A stretch of 59,666 bases of DNA from Mycolicibacter icosiumassiliensis (GCF_900078685.2 NZ_LT546166.1:435319-494984), one strand, 5' to 3'. Shown: positions 1-8,917, counted from the stretch's first letter. Notes: generated by a model not told the origin, from the sequence alone. Numbers and translations: made by a program.

Positions 1-1
1 C

Positions 2-250
2 CAGATGACCGACGAAGCCGGCGGCGACGCCAAGGTGCTGTGTGTGCCGGCCGGTGACCACCGGTGGGACCACATTCAAGACATCAGCGACGTGCCCGAC
101 TACGAGCTGGACGCGATCAAGCACTTCTTCGTGCACTACAAGGACCTGGAGCCGGGCAAGTTCGTCAAGGCCGCCGACTGGGTGGGCCGCGGCGAAGCCG
201 AGGCCGAGATCACCCGGTCGATCGAGCGGTTTAGAGCAGCCGAACACTGA
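2..250 (+). CDS. ppa: Inorganic pyrophosphatase, C-terminal part (5' cut by window edge)
   Basis: This is the last 82 or so residues of a soluble family I inorganic pyrophosphatase, which hydrolyses PPi to two phosphates in the cytosol and pulls biosynthetic reactions forward. The visible part has the typical mycobacterial tail: [13 protein letters not shown], then a block with [26 protein letters not shown] and a C-terminal Glu/Arg-rich helix. The frame is open to the first base of the window, so the true start and most active-site Asp residues lie outside; the ATG at base 5 is internal. The match to mycobacterial Ppa is close by eye, so the identification is firm although only half the protein is visible. 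Confidence 0.93.
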   Translation, partial: QMTDEAGGDAKVLCVPAGDHRWDHIQDISDVPDYELDAIKHFFVHYKDLEPGKFVKAADWVGRGEAEAEITRSIERFRAAEH

Positions 251-1223
251 GTCTGCTCAAGCTGGCCAAGAAATTCCAACGCGCGGCCCACGATTGTTCG
301 GTCGCGGGCCGTCTGGTTCGGTAGGTATGCGAGGCCCACTGCTTGCCAACGCTCGGCGTTACGGTATTGATGATTAGTGGTGCTTCGGGTTCCTTGGCGA
401 CATTGATTGTGAAGGTGGTTCCGGTGTCTAAAAGTACACCGGCGCTGCGCGATTCGTTGCTAATCCTGCGCGGAAAGATAGTTCAGAAACGTAAAGCGTG
501 GCACGACTGGCAATATTCTGTACATCGCCTCGGATTACCTTGTCTTTACTGGTGATTCGCGGCCAATAGGGGTAATGTTCACAACAGAACGGCGGTGGGG
601 CTCGCCATAACTGCGCGTCGCGTGTCGACGGCCAACGGTCCCTGTGGAATACAGCGAGAGTGGCTGGCAAGTCTGCGGCCACATGTAACACAGGGGCAAG
701 TCAGTGACCGTTCGATATTTGCGATCATGTCAGTGATCGAGATTTTGCGTCGCCGTGGCTGGCTGACCTTTGCCGCCACGGTTGCGTTCGACCGTGGGTT
801 GCCGCGGTTGGCAACTCCGAGCACGGATTTTGTTCGACTGAATTCTAGGCGCGCAGATTCGCCGACCGTGAAGACGCCGTCGAGCGGTCAACTGGTCGAT
901 ATGGCGAAAGATGACGTAGCGCAACAGGATGCGATCTCGTCACACGTCGCCCGGACAGGTTCTGCGTGGGTAGAACCGCCGGGCGGGGCGTCATCGGGCG
1001 GTCATTGTTGTGGGTTTAGAGGCGCACCTGCCGGACACCAATTTCGAGTTGGCGGTTTGGCCAGACGTCGGGCAGGAACGGAAGGGCCGATCTCGCCCGC
1101 CCCCGATTCGATTTCGGGCCGGCTGAGAGTCAATAACCAGTATGCGGCTCACGTGGACTCGCGCCTGCGCGGAGCACTGCATGAGGTTGCTCCGAGATCG
1201 CTGCGGAGAGGTAGGTAGCGCGC
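251..1223. other. Gene-poor stretch of about 970 bp
   Basis: No convincing gene was seen between ppa and the first NarK-like transporter. The open frames here (for example 595-1218 on the plus strand) have no recognisable motif, Arg/Ser-rich composition and no good ribosome binding site. Base composition is more AT-rich than the flanking coding sequence. The stretch should contain the promoter of the transporter/cysQ/cysC block, but no clear promoter hexamers could be assigned. A short element at 590-617 recurs imperfectly after the block. Confidence 0.5.
590..617 (+). repeat. 28-bp imperfect direct repeat, copy 1 (upstream of the NarK/Cys block)
   Basis: This 28-base element matches 5920-5947 at 23 of 28 positions. 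The shared core is GCTCGCCATAAC at 600-611. The two copies bracket the 1224-5732 block. They could be remnants of a transfer boundary or a shared regulatory element; chance cannot be excluded. Confidence 0.35.
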
Positions 1224-2642
1224 GTGAACCGGCAGCATCGCATCGTCGAGTGGAACCCCGAGAATGTTGCGGAGTGGGAAGCAGGCAATAGGCTCATCGC
1301 CCGCCGCAACCTGATTTGGCAGGTCGTGAATGTGCACATCGCGTTTGGGGTTTGGTACCTCTGGTCGGTGATGGTGCTGTTTATGCCGCAGTCGGTGTAC
1401 GGCTTTTCCTCGGGCGACAAACTGCTGCTGGGCGCCGTCGCGTCTCTGGTAGGAGCGGCAGCGCGTATCCCCTATGCCTTTGCCGCCAACTGGTTCGGTG
1501 GGCGCAACTGGACGATCTTCTCTTCATCGATCCTGCTGGTTCCCACTTTCGGGACGATTCCGCTTCTGAGCCATCCGGGGTTGCCGTTGTGGCCGTATGT
1601 GGCGTGCGCGGCGCTCACCGGGTTAGGCGGGGGCAGCTATTCGGCGTCGCTAGCTAAGGTGGACGGTCTATTCCCTCAGCGACTCAAGGGGTTTGCGCTG
1701 GGACTTACCGGGGGGATGGCCAATCTTGGTTCCGCTGCCGTCCAGGCGGTCGGATTGGTGGTGCTGGCCATTGCGGGCCAGAAGGAACCGTATTGGGTAT
1801 GCGCGGTCTATTTGGTACTGCTGGCCGTCGGCGGCCTCGGGGCGACCCTGTTCATGGACAACGTCGTTGCGCACCGTACGGGCATATCGCTGGCGAATCT
1901 GCGCGCTGTCCTGAAAGTTCCCGACTCGTGGGGAATCTCGTTCCTCTACCTTTGCGCCTCGGGCTCGTTTCTGGGGTTCGCGTTCGCGTTCGGAGAGCTG
2001 CTTGAGCACAACTTCGCGTCCAGCGGGCAGAGTCCCGCCCAGGCGTCGTTACATGCCGCCGAGATCGCTTTTACCGGGCCGCTGCTAGGTTCACTCGCAC
2101 GGGTGCTCGGTGGCCGGTTGAGCGACCGATTCGGTGGCGGTCCCGTCAGTCTGGCGGTGTTCGCCTCGGCAACGGCCGCCGCAGGGTTCTTGGTCGTTGT
2201 GAGTACTCATGACGACGTCGCTCGTGGAGCGGGAGATCCGGCGAGCGTTGGTACGACCATCGCATACACGGCCGGTTTCATCGCGCTCTTCCTGTTCTGT
2301 GGCGCGGGAAAGGGAGCGGTCTACAAGCTGATCCCTTCGGTCTTCGATGTGCGGAGTCGCGCCCTCGACCTCGACGACGATGAACGCCACCATTGGACGC
2401 GCGTCCGGTCTGGGGCACTGATCGGGGTTGCCGGCGCGTTCGGCGCGCTCGGCGGTGTCGGAATCAATCTGGCTCTGCGGCAGTCCTATGCCAGTACCGG
2501 CACCGAGACTCCTGCGTTTTGGGCTTTTCTGGCGTGCTATGTCGCGGCGGCGGTCCTGGCGTGGGTGCGATACGTGCGGCACCAGGGTGACGGACGTGAG
2601 ACGCCCCGGCGGCGTGAGCGTTGGGAGTCCGCCCATGCGTGA
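1224..2642 (+). CDS. NarK/NarU-like MFS transporter (NNP family), copy A
   Basis: A 472-residue polytopic membrane protein of the nitrate/nitrite porter branch of the major facilitator superfamily, most like mycobacterial NarK-type proteins. About 12 hydrophobic segments are visible. The N-terminus has the conserved WNPENVAEWEAGN and ARRNLIW block; the segments around GGMANLGSAAVQ and FCGAGKGAVYKLIPSVF are NNP-like. The start is GTG at 1224 with a GGAGAGG purine run upstream; a later start would remove the conserved N-terminal block. It precedes cysQ by 94 bp, and a close paralog lies at 4314-5732 after cysC. By homology the substrate would be nitrate/nitrite, but no nitrate reductase gene is present and the sulfate-activation neighbours make another anion possible; that part is inference. 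Confidence 0.85.
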   Translation: MNRQHRIVEWNPENVAEWEAGNRLIARRNLIWQVVNVHIAFGVWYLWSVMVLFMPQSVYGFSSGDKLLLGAVASLVGAAARIPYAFAANWFGGRNWTIFSSSILLVPTFGTIPLLSHPGLPLWPYVACAALTGLGGGSYSASLAKVDGLFPQRLKGFALGLTGGMANLGSAAVQAVGLVVLAIAGQKEPYWVCAVYLVLLAVGGLGATLFMDNVVAHRTGISLANLRAVLKVPDSWGISFLYLCASGSFLGFAFAFGELLEHNFASSGQSPAQASLHAAEIAFTGPLLGSLARVLGGRLSDRFGGGPVSLAVFASATAAAGFLVVVSTHDDVARGAGDPASVGTTIAYTAGFIALFLFCGAGKGAVYKLIPSVFDVRSRALDLDDDERHHWTRVRSGALIGVAGAFGALGGVGINLALRQSYASTGTETPAFWAFLACYVAAAVLAWVRYVRHQGDGRETPRRRERWESAHA

Positions 2643-2736
2643 GTTGAGCCGAACCTGGCGGCGAACCCGAGGCGCCGCCATCAAGCAAGAAATAGGCAAT
2701 CGCCAAACTGCCCTGACGGAACGGAGACCGGAAGCC

Positions 2737-3516
2737 ATGGATGAAGCCGCAGTCAGTGAATGCCTGGACAAGATGATTGCAATAGCAGTCGAATCCGGGC
2801 ACCTCATTCTCAAGTCGTACCGAAATCCCGAGCTTGTCCGGGATAAGGGAGATCATGGTGAGGACACTTCGCCGCTGACTGTGGCGGATTTGGAGTCAAA
2901 TAAAAATATCGTCACACAACTCACGGCGTTCTACCCGCGCATCCCGATAATTTCAGAGGAGGCCGTGCTACCGGACTACGACAGCAGAAAGATGTGGCCG
3001 TTGTTCTGGCTGGTAGATCCGTTGGACGGCACTAAGGAGTTCTTGTCGGGGAACGATGAATTCACGGTCAATATCGCCCTCATAGAGAATGGCCGGCCGG
3101 TGTTAGGCGTCGTGTACATACCACCGAAAGATCTCCTCTACTACGCGGCAGACGGACGGGGAAGCTGGAAACGGGAAGCGGGAAAGCCACCCGTCCGGAT
3201 ATATTCGTCGGTGCCGGATCTGAGTCGAGGTCTCACCATCGTAGAGAGTAAGTCACACCCGTCGCCTGCCCTCGAAAACTACTTAAAAGATTTTCCCGTC
3301 AAGAGACGGATTGCCGCAGGTAGCTCGCTGAAATTCTGCGCAGTGGCCGAGGGGCTCGCTGATATCTACCCTCGGCTCAACCCCACGATGGAGTGGGATG
3401 TCGCCGCAGGCGACTGCATCTACCGAAATTCCGCCCGGTCAGGGCAGCGTAGATCATCGTTGACTTACAACAAAAATACGCTGAAAAACGACAGTTTTGT
3501 TATCGGATTCATGTAA
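2737..3516 (+). CDS. cysQ: 3'(2'),5'-bisphosphate nucleotidase, CysQ-like
   Basis: A 259-residue enzyme of the inositol monophosphatase superfamily. CysQ enzymes remove the 3'-phosphate of PAP (and PAPS), clearing the by-product of sulfotransfer. Metal-binding motifs are intact: SPLTVAD (45-51), ISEEA (72-76), DPLDGT (94-99) and MEWDVAAGD (218-226); GSSLK (195-199) is CysQ-type. The ATG at 2737 is chosen because a GGAGA site lies about 10 bases upstream and translation begins at the conserved N-terminal helix; the frame extends upstream only as overlap with the transporter gene. Codon use is visibly more AT-rich than neighbouring genes, especially at the 3' end. It is followed by cysC after 57 bp. 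Confidence 0.88.
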   Translation: MDEAAVSECLDKMIAIAVESGHLILKSYRNPELVRDKGDHGEDTSPLTVADLESNKNIVTQLTAFYPRIPIISEEAVLPDYDSRKMWPLFWLVDPLDGTKEFLSGNDEFTVNIALIENGRPVLGVVYIPPKDLLYYAADGRGSWKREAGKPPVRIYSSVPDLSRGLTIVESKSHPSPALENYLKDFPVKRRIAAGSSLKFCAVAEGLADIYPRLNPTMEWDVAAGDCIYRNSARSGQRRSSLTYNKNTLKNDSFVIGFM

Positions 3517-3573
3517 TGACCCGACGGCGATCATAGTGCATTCGTTGCGACCACGAACGAGAAGGATTCTGCT

Positions 3574-4254
3574 ATGAATTTGAACATCACCTGGCATGAA
3601 CAGAGCGTCACCCGTAAAGAGCGGGAGGTGCTCAACGGCCATCGAGGATGCGTCATCTGGTTTACCGGGCTGAGCGCTTCCGGCAAGAGCACCGTGGCGA
3701 ACCTGGTCGACCGAAAGCTCTACGAGCGTGGCACCCACGCCTATTTGCTCGACGGAGACAACGTCCGGCATGGCCTTAATGCCGGTCCCGGATTGCTCAA
3801 AGATCGGCACGGAGAGAAGTTTGCTAAACGGTTTGGGCTCGGATTCTCATCCGATGACCGTGAAGAAAACATTCGCCGCGTCGGAGCGGTTGCCAGACTG
3901 TTCTGCGAAGCGGGAGTCGTTGCGTTGACAGCATTTATCAGCCCCTATCGAGTTGACCGGGACGGGGTGCGGTCCACCTTGGCCGAGAATGACTTCGTCG
4001 AGATCTTCATCGACACGCCGATAGAGATCTGCGAACAACGCGATCCGAAAGGTCTGTACAAAAAGGTTCGCGCGGGCGAGATCAAAGGATTCACCGGAAT
4101 TGACGATCCCTACGAGGCGCCGGTGAATCCAGAATTGAGACTCGACGGGGAACGGGATGCGGACTCCCTGGCGGATGAAGTAATTCGTTATCTTGAGACG
4201 GTCGGTGTGATTCCATGCTTGTCGACTACCGGTCTTGGCCTTGCCCGGGATTAG
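3574..4254 (+). CDS. cysC: Adenylyl-sulfate (APS) kinase, CysC
   Basis: A 226-residue cytosolic kinase that phosphorylates APS to PAPS, the donor for sulfotransferases. The Walker A P-loop GLSASGKST is at 32-40, the substrate-binding LDGDNVRHGLN at 59-69, then ENIRRVG, AFISPYR and the C-terminal DPKGLYKK and GFTGIDDPYEAP blocks. Between HGLN and GLGFS there is an insertion of roughly 18 residues (around 70-87) relative to the short classical CysC. It is a stand-alone kinase, whereas mycobacterial housekeeping sulfate assimilation normally uses a fused CysNC; no cysD or cysN lies nearby. This suggests PAPS made for a special purpose (inference). Confidence 0.92.
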   Translation: MNLNITWHEQSVTRKEREVLNGHRGCVIWFTGLSASGKSTVANLVDRKLYERGTHAYLLDGDNVRHGLNAGPGLLKDRHGEKFAKRFGLGFSSDDREENIRRVGAVARLFCEAGVVALTAFISPYRVDRDGVRSTLAENDFVEIFIDTPIEICEQRDPKGLYKKVRAGEIKGFTGIDDPYEAPVNPELRLDGERDADSLADEVIRYLETVGVIPCLSTTGLGLARD

Positions 4255-4313
4255 CCTCACGGCCTGTTGTTATCCGCTGATTCGTCATGATGTCCATGAA
4301 AGGCACTTGCGAG

Positions 4314-5732
4314 ATGCTGCATAATCACAACTTCACGTCTTGGGATCCGGAAGACAGCGCAGCATGGGAGGCCGGCAACAAACTCGTCGCCCGCCGCAAC
4401 TTGGTCTGGGGCATCGTGACCTCGCATATCGGGTTCTCGATCTGGTACCTATTCTCCGTCATGGTTCTGTTCATGCCGGAGGATATTTACGGATTCTCGA
4501 CCAGCGACAAGCTGCTGATCGATGCCACCGCATCGCTGGTAGGAGCTGCCGTGCGCATCCCTTACCCGATGCTCAACGCCAAGTTCGGTGGCCGGAACTG
4601 GACGTTTTGGTCTTCGGTGGTACTGGTGATCCCCACCGTCCTCACCATCGTCCTGTTGGCGCATCCCGGTTGGCCGTTGTGGCCGTATCTCGTCTGCGCC
4701 GCGCTGACGGCACCTGGCGGCGCCAACTACACGGCGTCGTTGGCCAACGTCGATGCCCTCTACCCCCAGCGACTCAAGGGCTACGCGATGGGGCTCGTGG
4801 GCGGGATATCCAACCTCGGTTCGGCGTCCATCCAAGCCGTCGGATTGTTGGTGATAGCAATCGCTGGCAACAGGCAACCGTATTGGGTGTGCGCCATCTA
4901 TTTGGTGGCGCTCTCGGTCGGCAGCGTCGGCGCGGCGCTCTACATGGACAATCTCAAGTACCGCGTGAAGGTGAGCGACCTCAAAGCCGTTCTCGCCGTA
5001 TCTGATACGTGGCTCATCTCGTTTCTCTATCTGTGCTTCTCGGGCTCTTACCTGGGATTCGCGTTCGCTTTCGGTCAGTTGCTCCAGCACAACTTCGTCC
5101 TCGCTGGGCAGTCGAGCGGCCAAGCAGCGTTACACGCCTCCGAGATCGCGTTTATCGGACCGCTGCTGGGAGGAATCACGCGTATCTACGGCGGTAGGTT
5201 GAGCGACCGTTTCGGCGGCGGGCACGTCAGTCTGGCCTTGTTGTTCGGGATGATCCTCGGTGGTGGATTCATCGTCGGTGTCAGCACCTACAGCGACCAT
5301 AACGGTGGCGACGGCCACCAATCGCTGCTGGGTATGGCCGGCTACGTCATCGGCTTTATGTGGTTGTTCGCGTTCTCTGGCGCGGGCAAGGCATCGGTGT
5401 ACAAGCTGATTCCATCGGTCTTCCGAGCGCGCAGCCACCATTTGGACCTCTCCGAGCCGGAACGCAACCAGTGGGCATTGGCCCGATCGGGATCCGCGAT
5501 CGGATTGGCCGGCGCATTCGGTTCCTTTGGCGGAGTTGGGATCAACTTGGTGCTGCGGCAGTCCTACAAGGCCACCGGCACTGAAACCCCGGCGTTCTGG
5601 ATCTTCTTGGGATGTTACGTGCTGGCCGCGTTCGTCGCTTGGGCACGTTATGTGCGGCCGCGAGAAATAGACGAAGCTATGCCGACTCCGGCCCCCCAAT
5701 TGACCGGCGCCGAGGCCGCCGTCGTGCGCTAG
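4314..5732 (+). CDS. NarK/NarU-like MFS transporter (NNP family), copy B
   Basis: Paralog of the transporter at 1224-2642, sharing its whole length: WDPEDSAAWEAGNKLVARRN near the N-terminus, GGISNLGSASIQ, LSDRFGGG, FSGAGKASVYKLIPSVF and RQSYKATGTETPAFW. The protein is 472 residues from ATG 4314, which aligns with the start of copy A and has an AGG run 8 bases upstream; an in-frame ATG at 4287 would add 9 residues. About 12 membrane segments are visible. It follows cysC by about 60 bp on the same strand, so the four genes may be cotranscribed. Two transporters of one family around cysQ and cysC is unusual; they may differ in direction or substrate. Confidence 0.85.
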   Translation: MLHNHNFTSWDPEDSAAWEAGNKLVARRNLVWGIVTSHIGFSIWYLFSVMVLFMPEDIYGFSTSDKLLIDATASLVGAAVRIPYPMLNAKFGGRNWTFWSSVVLVIPTVLTIVLLAHPGWPLWPYLVCAALTAPGGANYTASLANVDALYPQRLKGYAMGLVGGISNLGSASIQAVGLLVIAIAGNRQPYWVCAIYLVALSVGSVGAALYMDNLKYRVKVSDLKAVLAVSDTWLISFLYLCFSGSYLGFAFAFGQLLQHNFVLAGQSSGQAALHASEIAFIGPLLGGITRIYGGRLSDRFGGGHVSLALLFGMILGGGFIVGVSTYSDHNGGDGHQSLLGMAGYVIGFMWLFAFSGAGKASVYKLIPSVFRARSHHLDLSEPERNQWALARSGSAIGLAGAFGSFGGVGINLVLRQSYKATGTETPAFWIFLGCYVLAAFVAWARYVRPREIDEAMPTPAPQLTGAEAAVVR

Positions 5733-5919
5733 CGATGACTAGCAGGCAGGCCGTCGGAGGGTGCTGCGGGTGGTCGGCATGCAGGACAGGCCGGCCTCTG
5801 CGGTGCCCCCTTGGCGCGCCACCGACGCGTTCAGGGCTGAAGAAAGCCGCTGGAAGTGTGCTGTGCATCCGCTTGGGTCTTATCCGTGCAGAGCGTCCCC
5901 TGTGTACCATTGAAAACCA

Positions 5920-5947
5920 CGGCGATGAAGCTCGCCATAACCGCCCG
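5920..5947 (+). repeat. 28-bp imperfect direct repeat, copy 2 (downstream of the NarK/Cys block)
   Basis: Second copy of the element at 590-617 with five differences. The core GCTCGCCATAAC is at 5930-5941. Confidence 0.35.
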
Positions 5948-5960
5948 CAAGGCTGATGGC

Positions 5961-5989
5961 TTCTACTCGTACAGCGACGATGAGTAGAA
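5961..5989 (+). terminator. Possible hairpin downstream of the transporter block
   Basis: TTCTACTC at 5961-5968 is the exact reverse complement of GAGTAGAA at 5982-5989, giving an 8-bp stem with a 13-base loop. There is no U tract, which is usual for mycobacterial terminators. It lies about 230 bp after the transporter stop codon, so it could instead be an operator. Confidence 0.3.
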
Positions 5990-6311
5990 ACGGGTTTACC
6001 TTATGCGGCTTGTGCGGATTCTCTTGTATTTCCTGATCAAAGCCCCGCTTCCGACAACTGCGGGTACTTCCCGCGTGTTCGGTCGTCCTGGGCTGAACAC
6101 GGGTCAGCTCCGATGCTGTCTGGAATTGTTCCAGGTCACGGTCGCGGCCGGCTCCACCGGAGAAATTGACGGTATCTGGCCCGGCGCGAGAATGCTCTGA
6201 CCTGTCCCTGCTTGCGTTGGCGTATGGGGAACGATGGTGCGGATCAATAGATCTAGTCGACAGAAATTTGCGTCATGCAGTTTTCGGTAGTTCTGCGAGA
6301 AAGGGTTGGCC

Positions 6312-7058
6312 ATGTCGGATTTCGGGATTTTGCCACCGGAGATCAATTCCAGCCGGATGTATGCGGGTCCGGGGTCGGCGCCGTTGACAGCGGCGGCAGC
6401 GGCGTGGGCGGCGCTGGCGGGACAACTGGATGCTGCCTCACGTACCTACTTGTCGGTGGTCTCCGGACTCCGGGGCGAGGGGTGGTCTGGAGGCGCATCG
6501 GATGCCATGGCCAGCGCTGTCGGCCCCTATGTCGCGTGGGTGACAGCGCTGGGAACGCAGGCGGAGGAGACCGCCAGCCGAGCGCGCGCCGCCGCGGCAG
6601 CCTATGAGGTGGCGTTCGCCGCGACCGTGCCGCCCAACCTGGTGGCGGCCAATCGTGCCCAGCTGACGGAGCTGATCGCGACCGACTTCCTGGGACGGAA
6701 TGCGACGGCGATCGCGGCGACCGAGGCGGCCTATGCGGAGATGTGGGCACAAGATGTCGCGGCGATGTACACCTACGCTGCGTCGTCGTCCGCAGCGACC
6801 CAGCTGACACCGTTTTCCCAGCCGCCGCAGACCACGAACCCTGCAGGCCAGACCGGGCAGTCGGCCGCTGTGGCCAATGCCGTCGGATCGACGAGCGCAG
6901 GGAATGCCCAATCGACGGTGTCACAACTGATTTCAGCGATACCAGCGCAGCTTCAAGCCCTCACGGGGGGTGCCGGTGGTGGAGCTGCAGCCGCCCCCAC
7001 GGCGGCAGATGCGAGCTCCTTGCTGACATTGTTCAGTAGTTTCAACACTTTTACCTGA
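6312..7058 (+). pseudogene. PPE family protein, 5' part, truncated by IS insertion
   Basis: The first 248 residues of a PPE protein. The PPE domain (about 1-175) is complete: [13 protein letters not shown] at the N-terminus and the WxG-like [11 protein letters not shown] motif, then TDFLGRN and [17 protein letters not shown]. The ATG at 6312 is preferred over the TTG two codons upstream. The reading frame ends at 7056-7058 with a TGA supplied by the left inverted repeat of the insertion sequence. The missing SVP-type middle was lost, and the original C-terminus survives beyond the IS at 8950-9006. PPE proteins are usually secreted by ESX systems or exposed on the surface; the truncated product still has the PPE domain and might be made. 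Confidence 0.85.
6894..7053 (+). repeat. Long target-site duplication of the IS, left copy
   Basis: The sequence from 6894 up to the left IS end is the presumed duplicated target (160 bp). Its first 99 bases (6894-6992) recur without a mismatch immediately after the right IS end (8819-8917). Elements of the IS1549 type are known to produce unusually long direct repeats, which fits. Beyond 6992 the two copies diverge, implying a secondary deletion on the right side. Confidence 0.8.
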
Positions 7059-7067
7059 GTTTGGACA
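7054..7067 (+). repeat. IS terminal inverted repeat, left
   Basis: 14 bp, CCTGAGTTTGGACA. It supplies the TGA that terminates the interrupted PPE reading frame. Confidence 0.85.
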
Positions 7068-7160
7068 CGCTCAGCGATTTTGGCGTTGCGTAGCTTCCTG
7101 ACCTGGTGTTTTGATCGCGGGGGCGGGTGGTTTGGGGTACTAACCGGGTAGGTTCGTGCG

Positions 7161-8798
7161 GTGGCGTACGTGCGGAAGGTGCGCACCGCCTCGGGCGCGG
7201 TGGCGGTGCAGGTGGTGCGTAAGGACCGGGGCAAGGTGGTGATCCTGGCGCATCTGGGCTCAGCGCATACCGATGCTGAGCTGGGGATTCTGCTCGATGC
7301 GGCCGAGCAGGTGGTCCTTGACGGCCAAGCTGCACTCGATTTCGAAGTCGCCGCGCGCGCTCAGTCGATGGCTGATGTGGCCGACTTCCGGGACCGCGCG
7401 TTGATCGCAGCGCCGGCTGAGCCCACGGCCCCAGCACCGGTGGTGCCGCCAGGTCGCACGCTGGGCACGAACTCGCGGCTGCTCTATGACCTGCTGGCCC
7501 ATGTGTACGAATGGCTGGGTTTCGACGGGGTCGGCGACGCGGTGTTCCGGGACTTGGTGATCGCCCGAATCGTGGAGCCGACCAGCAAGATCGACGCGTT
7601 GCGGGTGCTGGCCGACCTGGGGGCGACACTGGTGTCATACAAGACGATTGACCGCCATGTCCGCGGCCTGCACGCCGGCCCGGCCCGGGGTATGGTCGCC
7701 GCGAAATGCTTTGAGTACTCCCGTGATTGCGGTGGTCTGTCGCTGCTGCTTTATGACACAACGACGCTTCATTTTCAGGCCGAACACGAAGACGAGCTGC
7801 GCCGGGTCGGGTACTCCAAAGACCGGCGGGTCGACCCTCAAATTGTCGTCGGGCTGCTGGTGGACCGCACCGGGATGCCGTTGGAGATCGGCTGTTTCGA
7901 GGGCAACACCGCCGAGACGACCACCATCGTGCCGATCATCTGCGACTTCGTCGAACGCCACCAGTTGCGGGGCATTCCGATGGTGGTGGCCGCTGACGCC
8001 GGGATGCTCTCAGCGGCCAACCTCAAAGCCCTCGATGAGCTGGAGCTCTCCTTCATCGTCGGGTCCCGGATGACCAAAGCACCCGGTGATCTGGAGTCCC
8101 ATTTCCATTGGAACGGCGATGTTTTCGCCGACGGGCAGATCATCGACACCGTGACCCCGCGCCACGCCAACAGCACCGTCAACGACACTAATAGACGCGC
8201 CGAACCAGTCTGGGATCCCACAACGCATCCCGATGCGTGGCGGGCGGTCTGGGCATACTCAGCCAAACGTGCCCGCCGCGATCAGAAGACCCTGGCCGCC
8301 CAGGAGACCCGGGCCCGGGCGATCGTCGACGGCAGCAAGCCGGGTAAGTCCGCCCGGTTTGTCAAGGTCCGCGGCGATGACCGCACTGTCGATGAGCCCA
8401 GTCTGGCCCGCGCCCAGTCACTGGTAGGCCTCAAGGGATATGTGACAAATGTGCCGGTCACGGTGATGCCGGCTGGCGAAGTCATCGCGAAGTACCACGA
8501 CCTGTGGCACGTGGAGAAGTCGTTCCGGATGTCCAAGAGCGACCTGCAAGCCCGGCCGATGTTCAACCGGATGCGGGACGCGATCGAAGCACACCTGACC
8601 ATCGTGTTCGCCGCCCTGGCAGTCTCCCACGTCATCCAGTCGCGCACCGGCGTCTCGATCGCCAAGGTCGTCAAGGCACTACGGCCGCTGCGCAGCGCCA
8701 CCATCAACATCAACGGCGCTACCCAGACCTTTCCACCGGCAATCCCCACCGCCGAGGGCAAGATCCTCAGCGATCTCGGCTTCAAACCGGGGTACTAA
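7161..8798 (+). CDS. IS1634-family DDE transposase
   Basis: A 545-residue transposase. The DDE catalytic residues fall in family-typical contexts: LLLYDTTTLHF (Asp199), VVAADAGML (Asp279) and WHVEKSFRMSKSDL (Glu452), the last resembling the IS4-type YREK signature. The N-terminus MAYVRKVRTASGAVAVQVV is typical of the IS1549 group. Translation starts at GTG 7161; no better upstream start exists inside the element. The frame is uninterrupted. Confidence 0.93.
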   Translation: MAYVRKVRTASGAVAVQVVRKDRGKVVILAHLGSAHTDAELGILLDAAEQVVLDGQAALDFEVAARAQSMADVADFRDRALIAAPAEPTAPAPVVPPGRTLGTNSRLLYDLLAHVYEWLGFDGVGDAVFRDLVIARIVEPTSKIDALRVLADLGATLVSYKTIDRHVRGLHAGPARGMVAAKCFEYSRDCGGLSLLLYDTTTLHFQAEHEDELRRVGYSKDRRVDPQIVVGLLVDRTGMPLEIGCFEGNTAETTTIVPIICDFVERHQLRGIPMVVAADAGMLSAANLKALDELELSFIVGSRMTKAPGDLESHFHWNGDVFADGQIIDTVTPRHANSTVNDTNRRAEPVWDPTTHPDAWRAVWAYSAKRARRDQKTLAAQETRARAIVDGSKPGKSARFVKVRGDDRTVDEPSLARAQSLVGLKGYVTNVPVTVMPAGEVIAKYHDLWHVEKSFRMSKSDLQARPMFNRMRDAIEAHLTIVFAALAVSHVIQSRTGVSIAKVVKALRPLRSATININGATQTFPPAIPTAEGKILSDLGFKPGY

Positions 8799-8804
8799 GC
8801 CAAA

Positions 8805-8818
8805 TGTCCAAACTCAGG
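8805..8818 (-). repeat. IS terminal inverted repeat, right
   Basis: 14 bp, exact reverse complement of the left repeat at 7054-7067. Confidence 0.85.
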
Positions 8819-8917
8819 AGCGCAGGGAATGCCCAATCGACGGTGTCACAACTGATTTCAGCGATACCAGCGCAGCTTCAAGCCCTCACGGGGGGTGCCG
8901 GTGGTGGAGCTGCAGCC
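8819..8917 (+). repeat. Long target-site duplication of the IS, right copy (truncated)
   Basis: Identical to 6894-6992. It abuts the right end of the IS and stops where the sequence changes to a GC-rich junction leading into the old PPE C-terminus. Confidence 0.8.

Larger units (their letters stand above)
5733..6311. other. Intergenic region between copy-B transporter and PPE
   Basis: No gene was recognised in this 579-bp stretch; small frames here lack motifs and binding sites. It contains the second copy of the 28-bp imperfect repeat and a hairpin, and near its end the ribosome binding site (AAGGG, 6301-6305) of the PPE gene. Confidence 0.5.
7054..8818 (+). mobile_element. IS1634-family (IS1549-like) insertion sequence
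   Basis: A 1765-bp element bounded by perfect 14-bp terminal inverted repeats (CCTGAGTTTGGACA at 7054-7067 and its reverse complement at 8805-8818). It carries one transposase gene that nearly fills it: about 93 bp of leader and only 6 bp between the stop codon and the right repeat. It lies in the same orientation as the PPE gene it disrupts. The element looks intact and therefore possibly active. Confidence 0.9.

Noticed and set aside
595..1218. 207-codon frame in the gene-poor stretch
   Set aside because: No family motif, odd composition and no good ribosome binding site; I could not support it as a gene.
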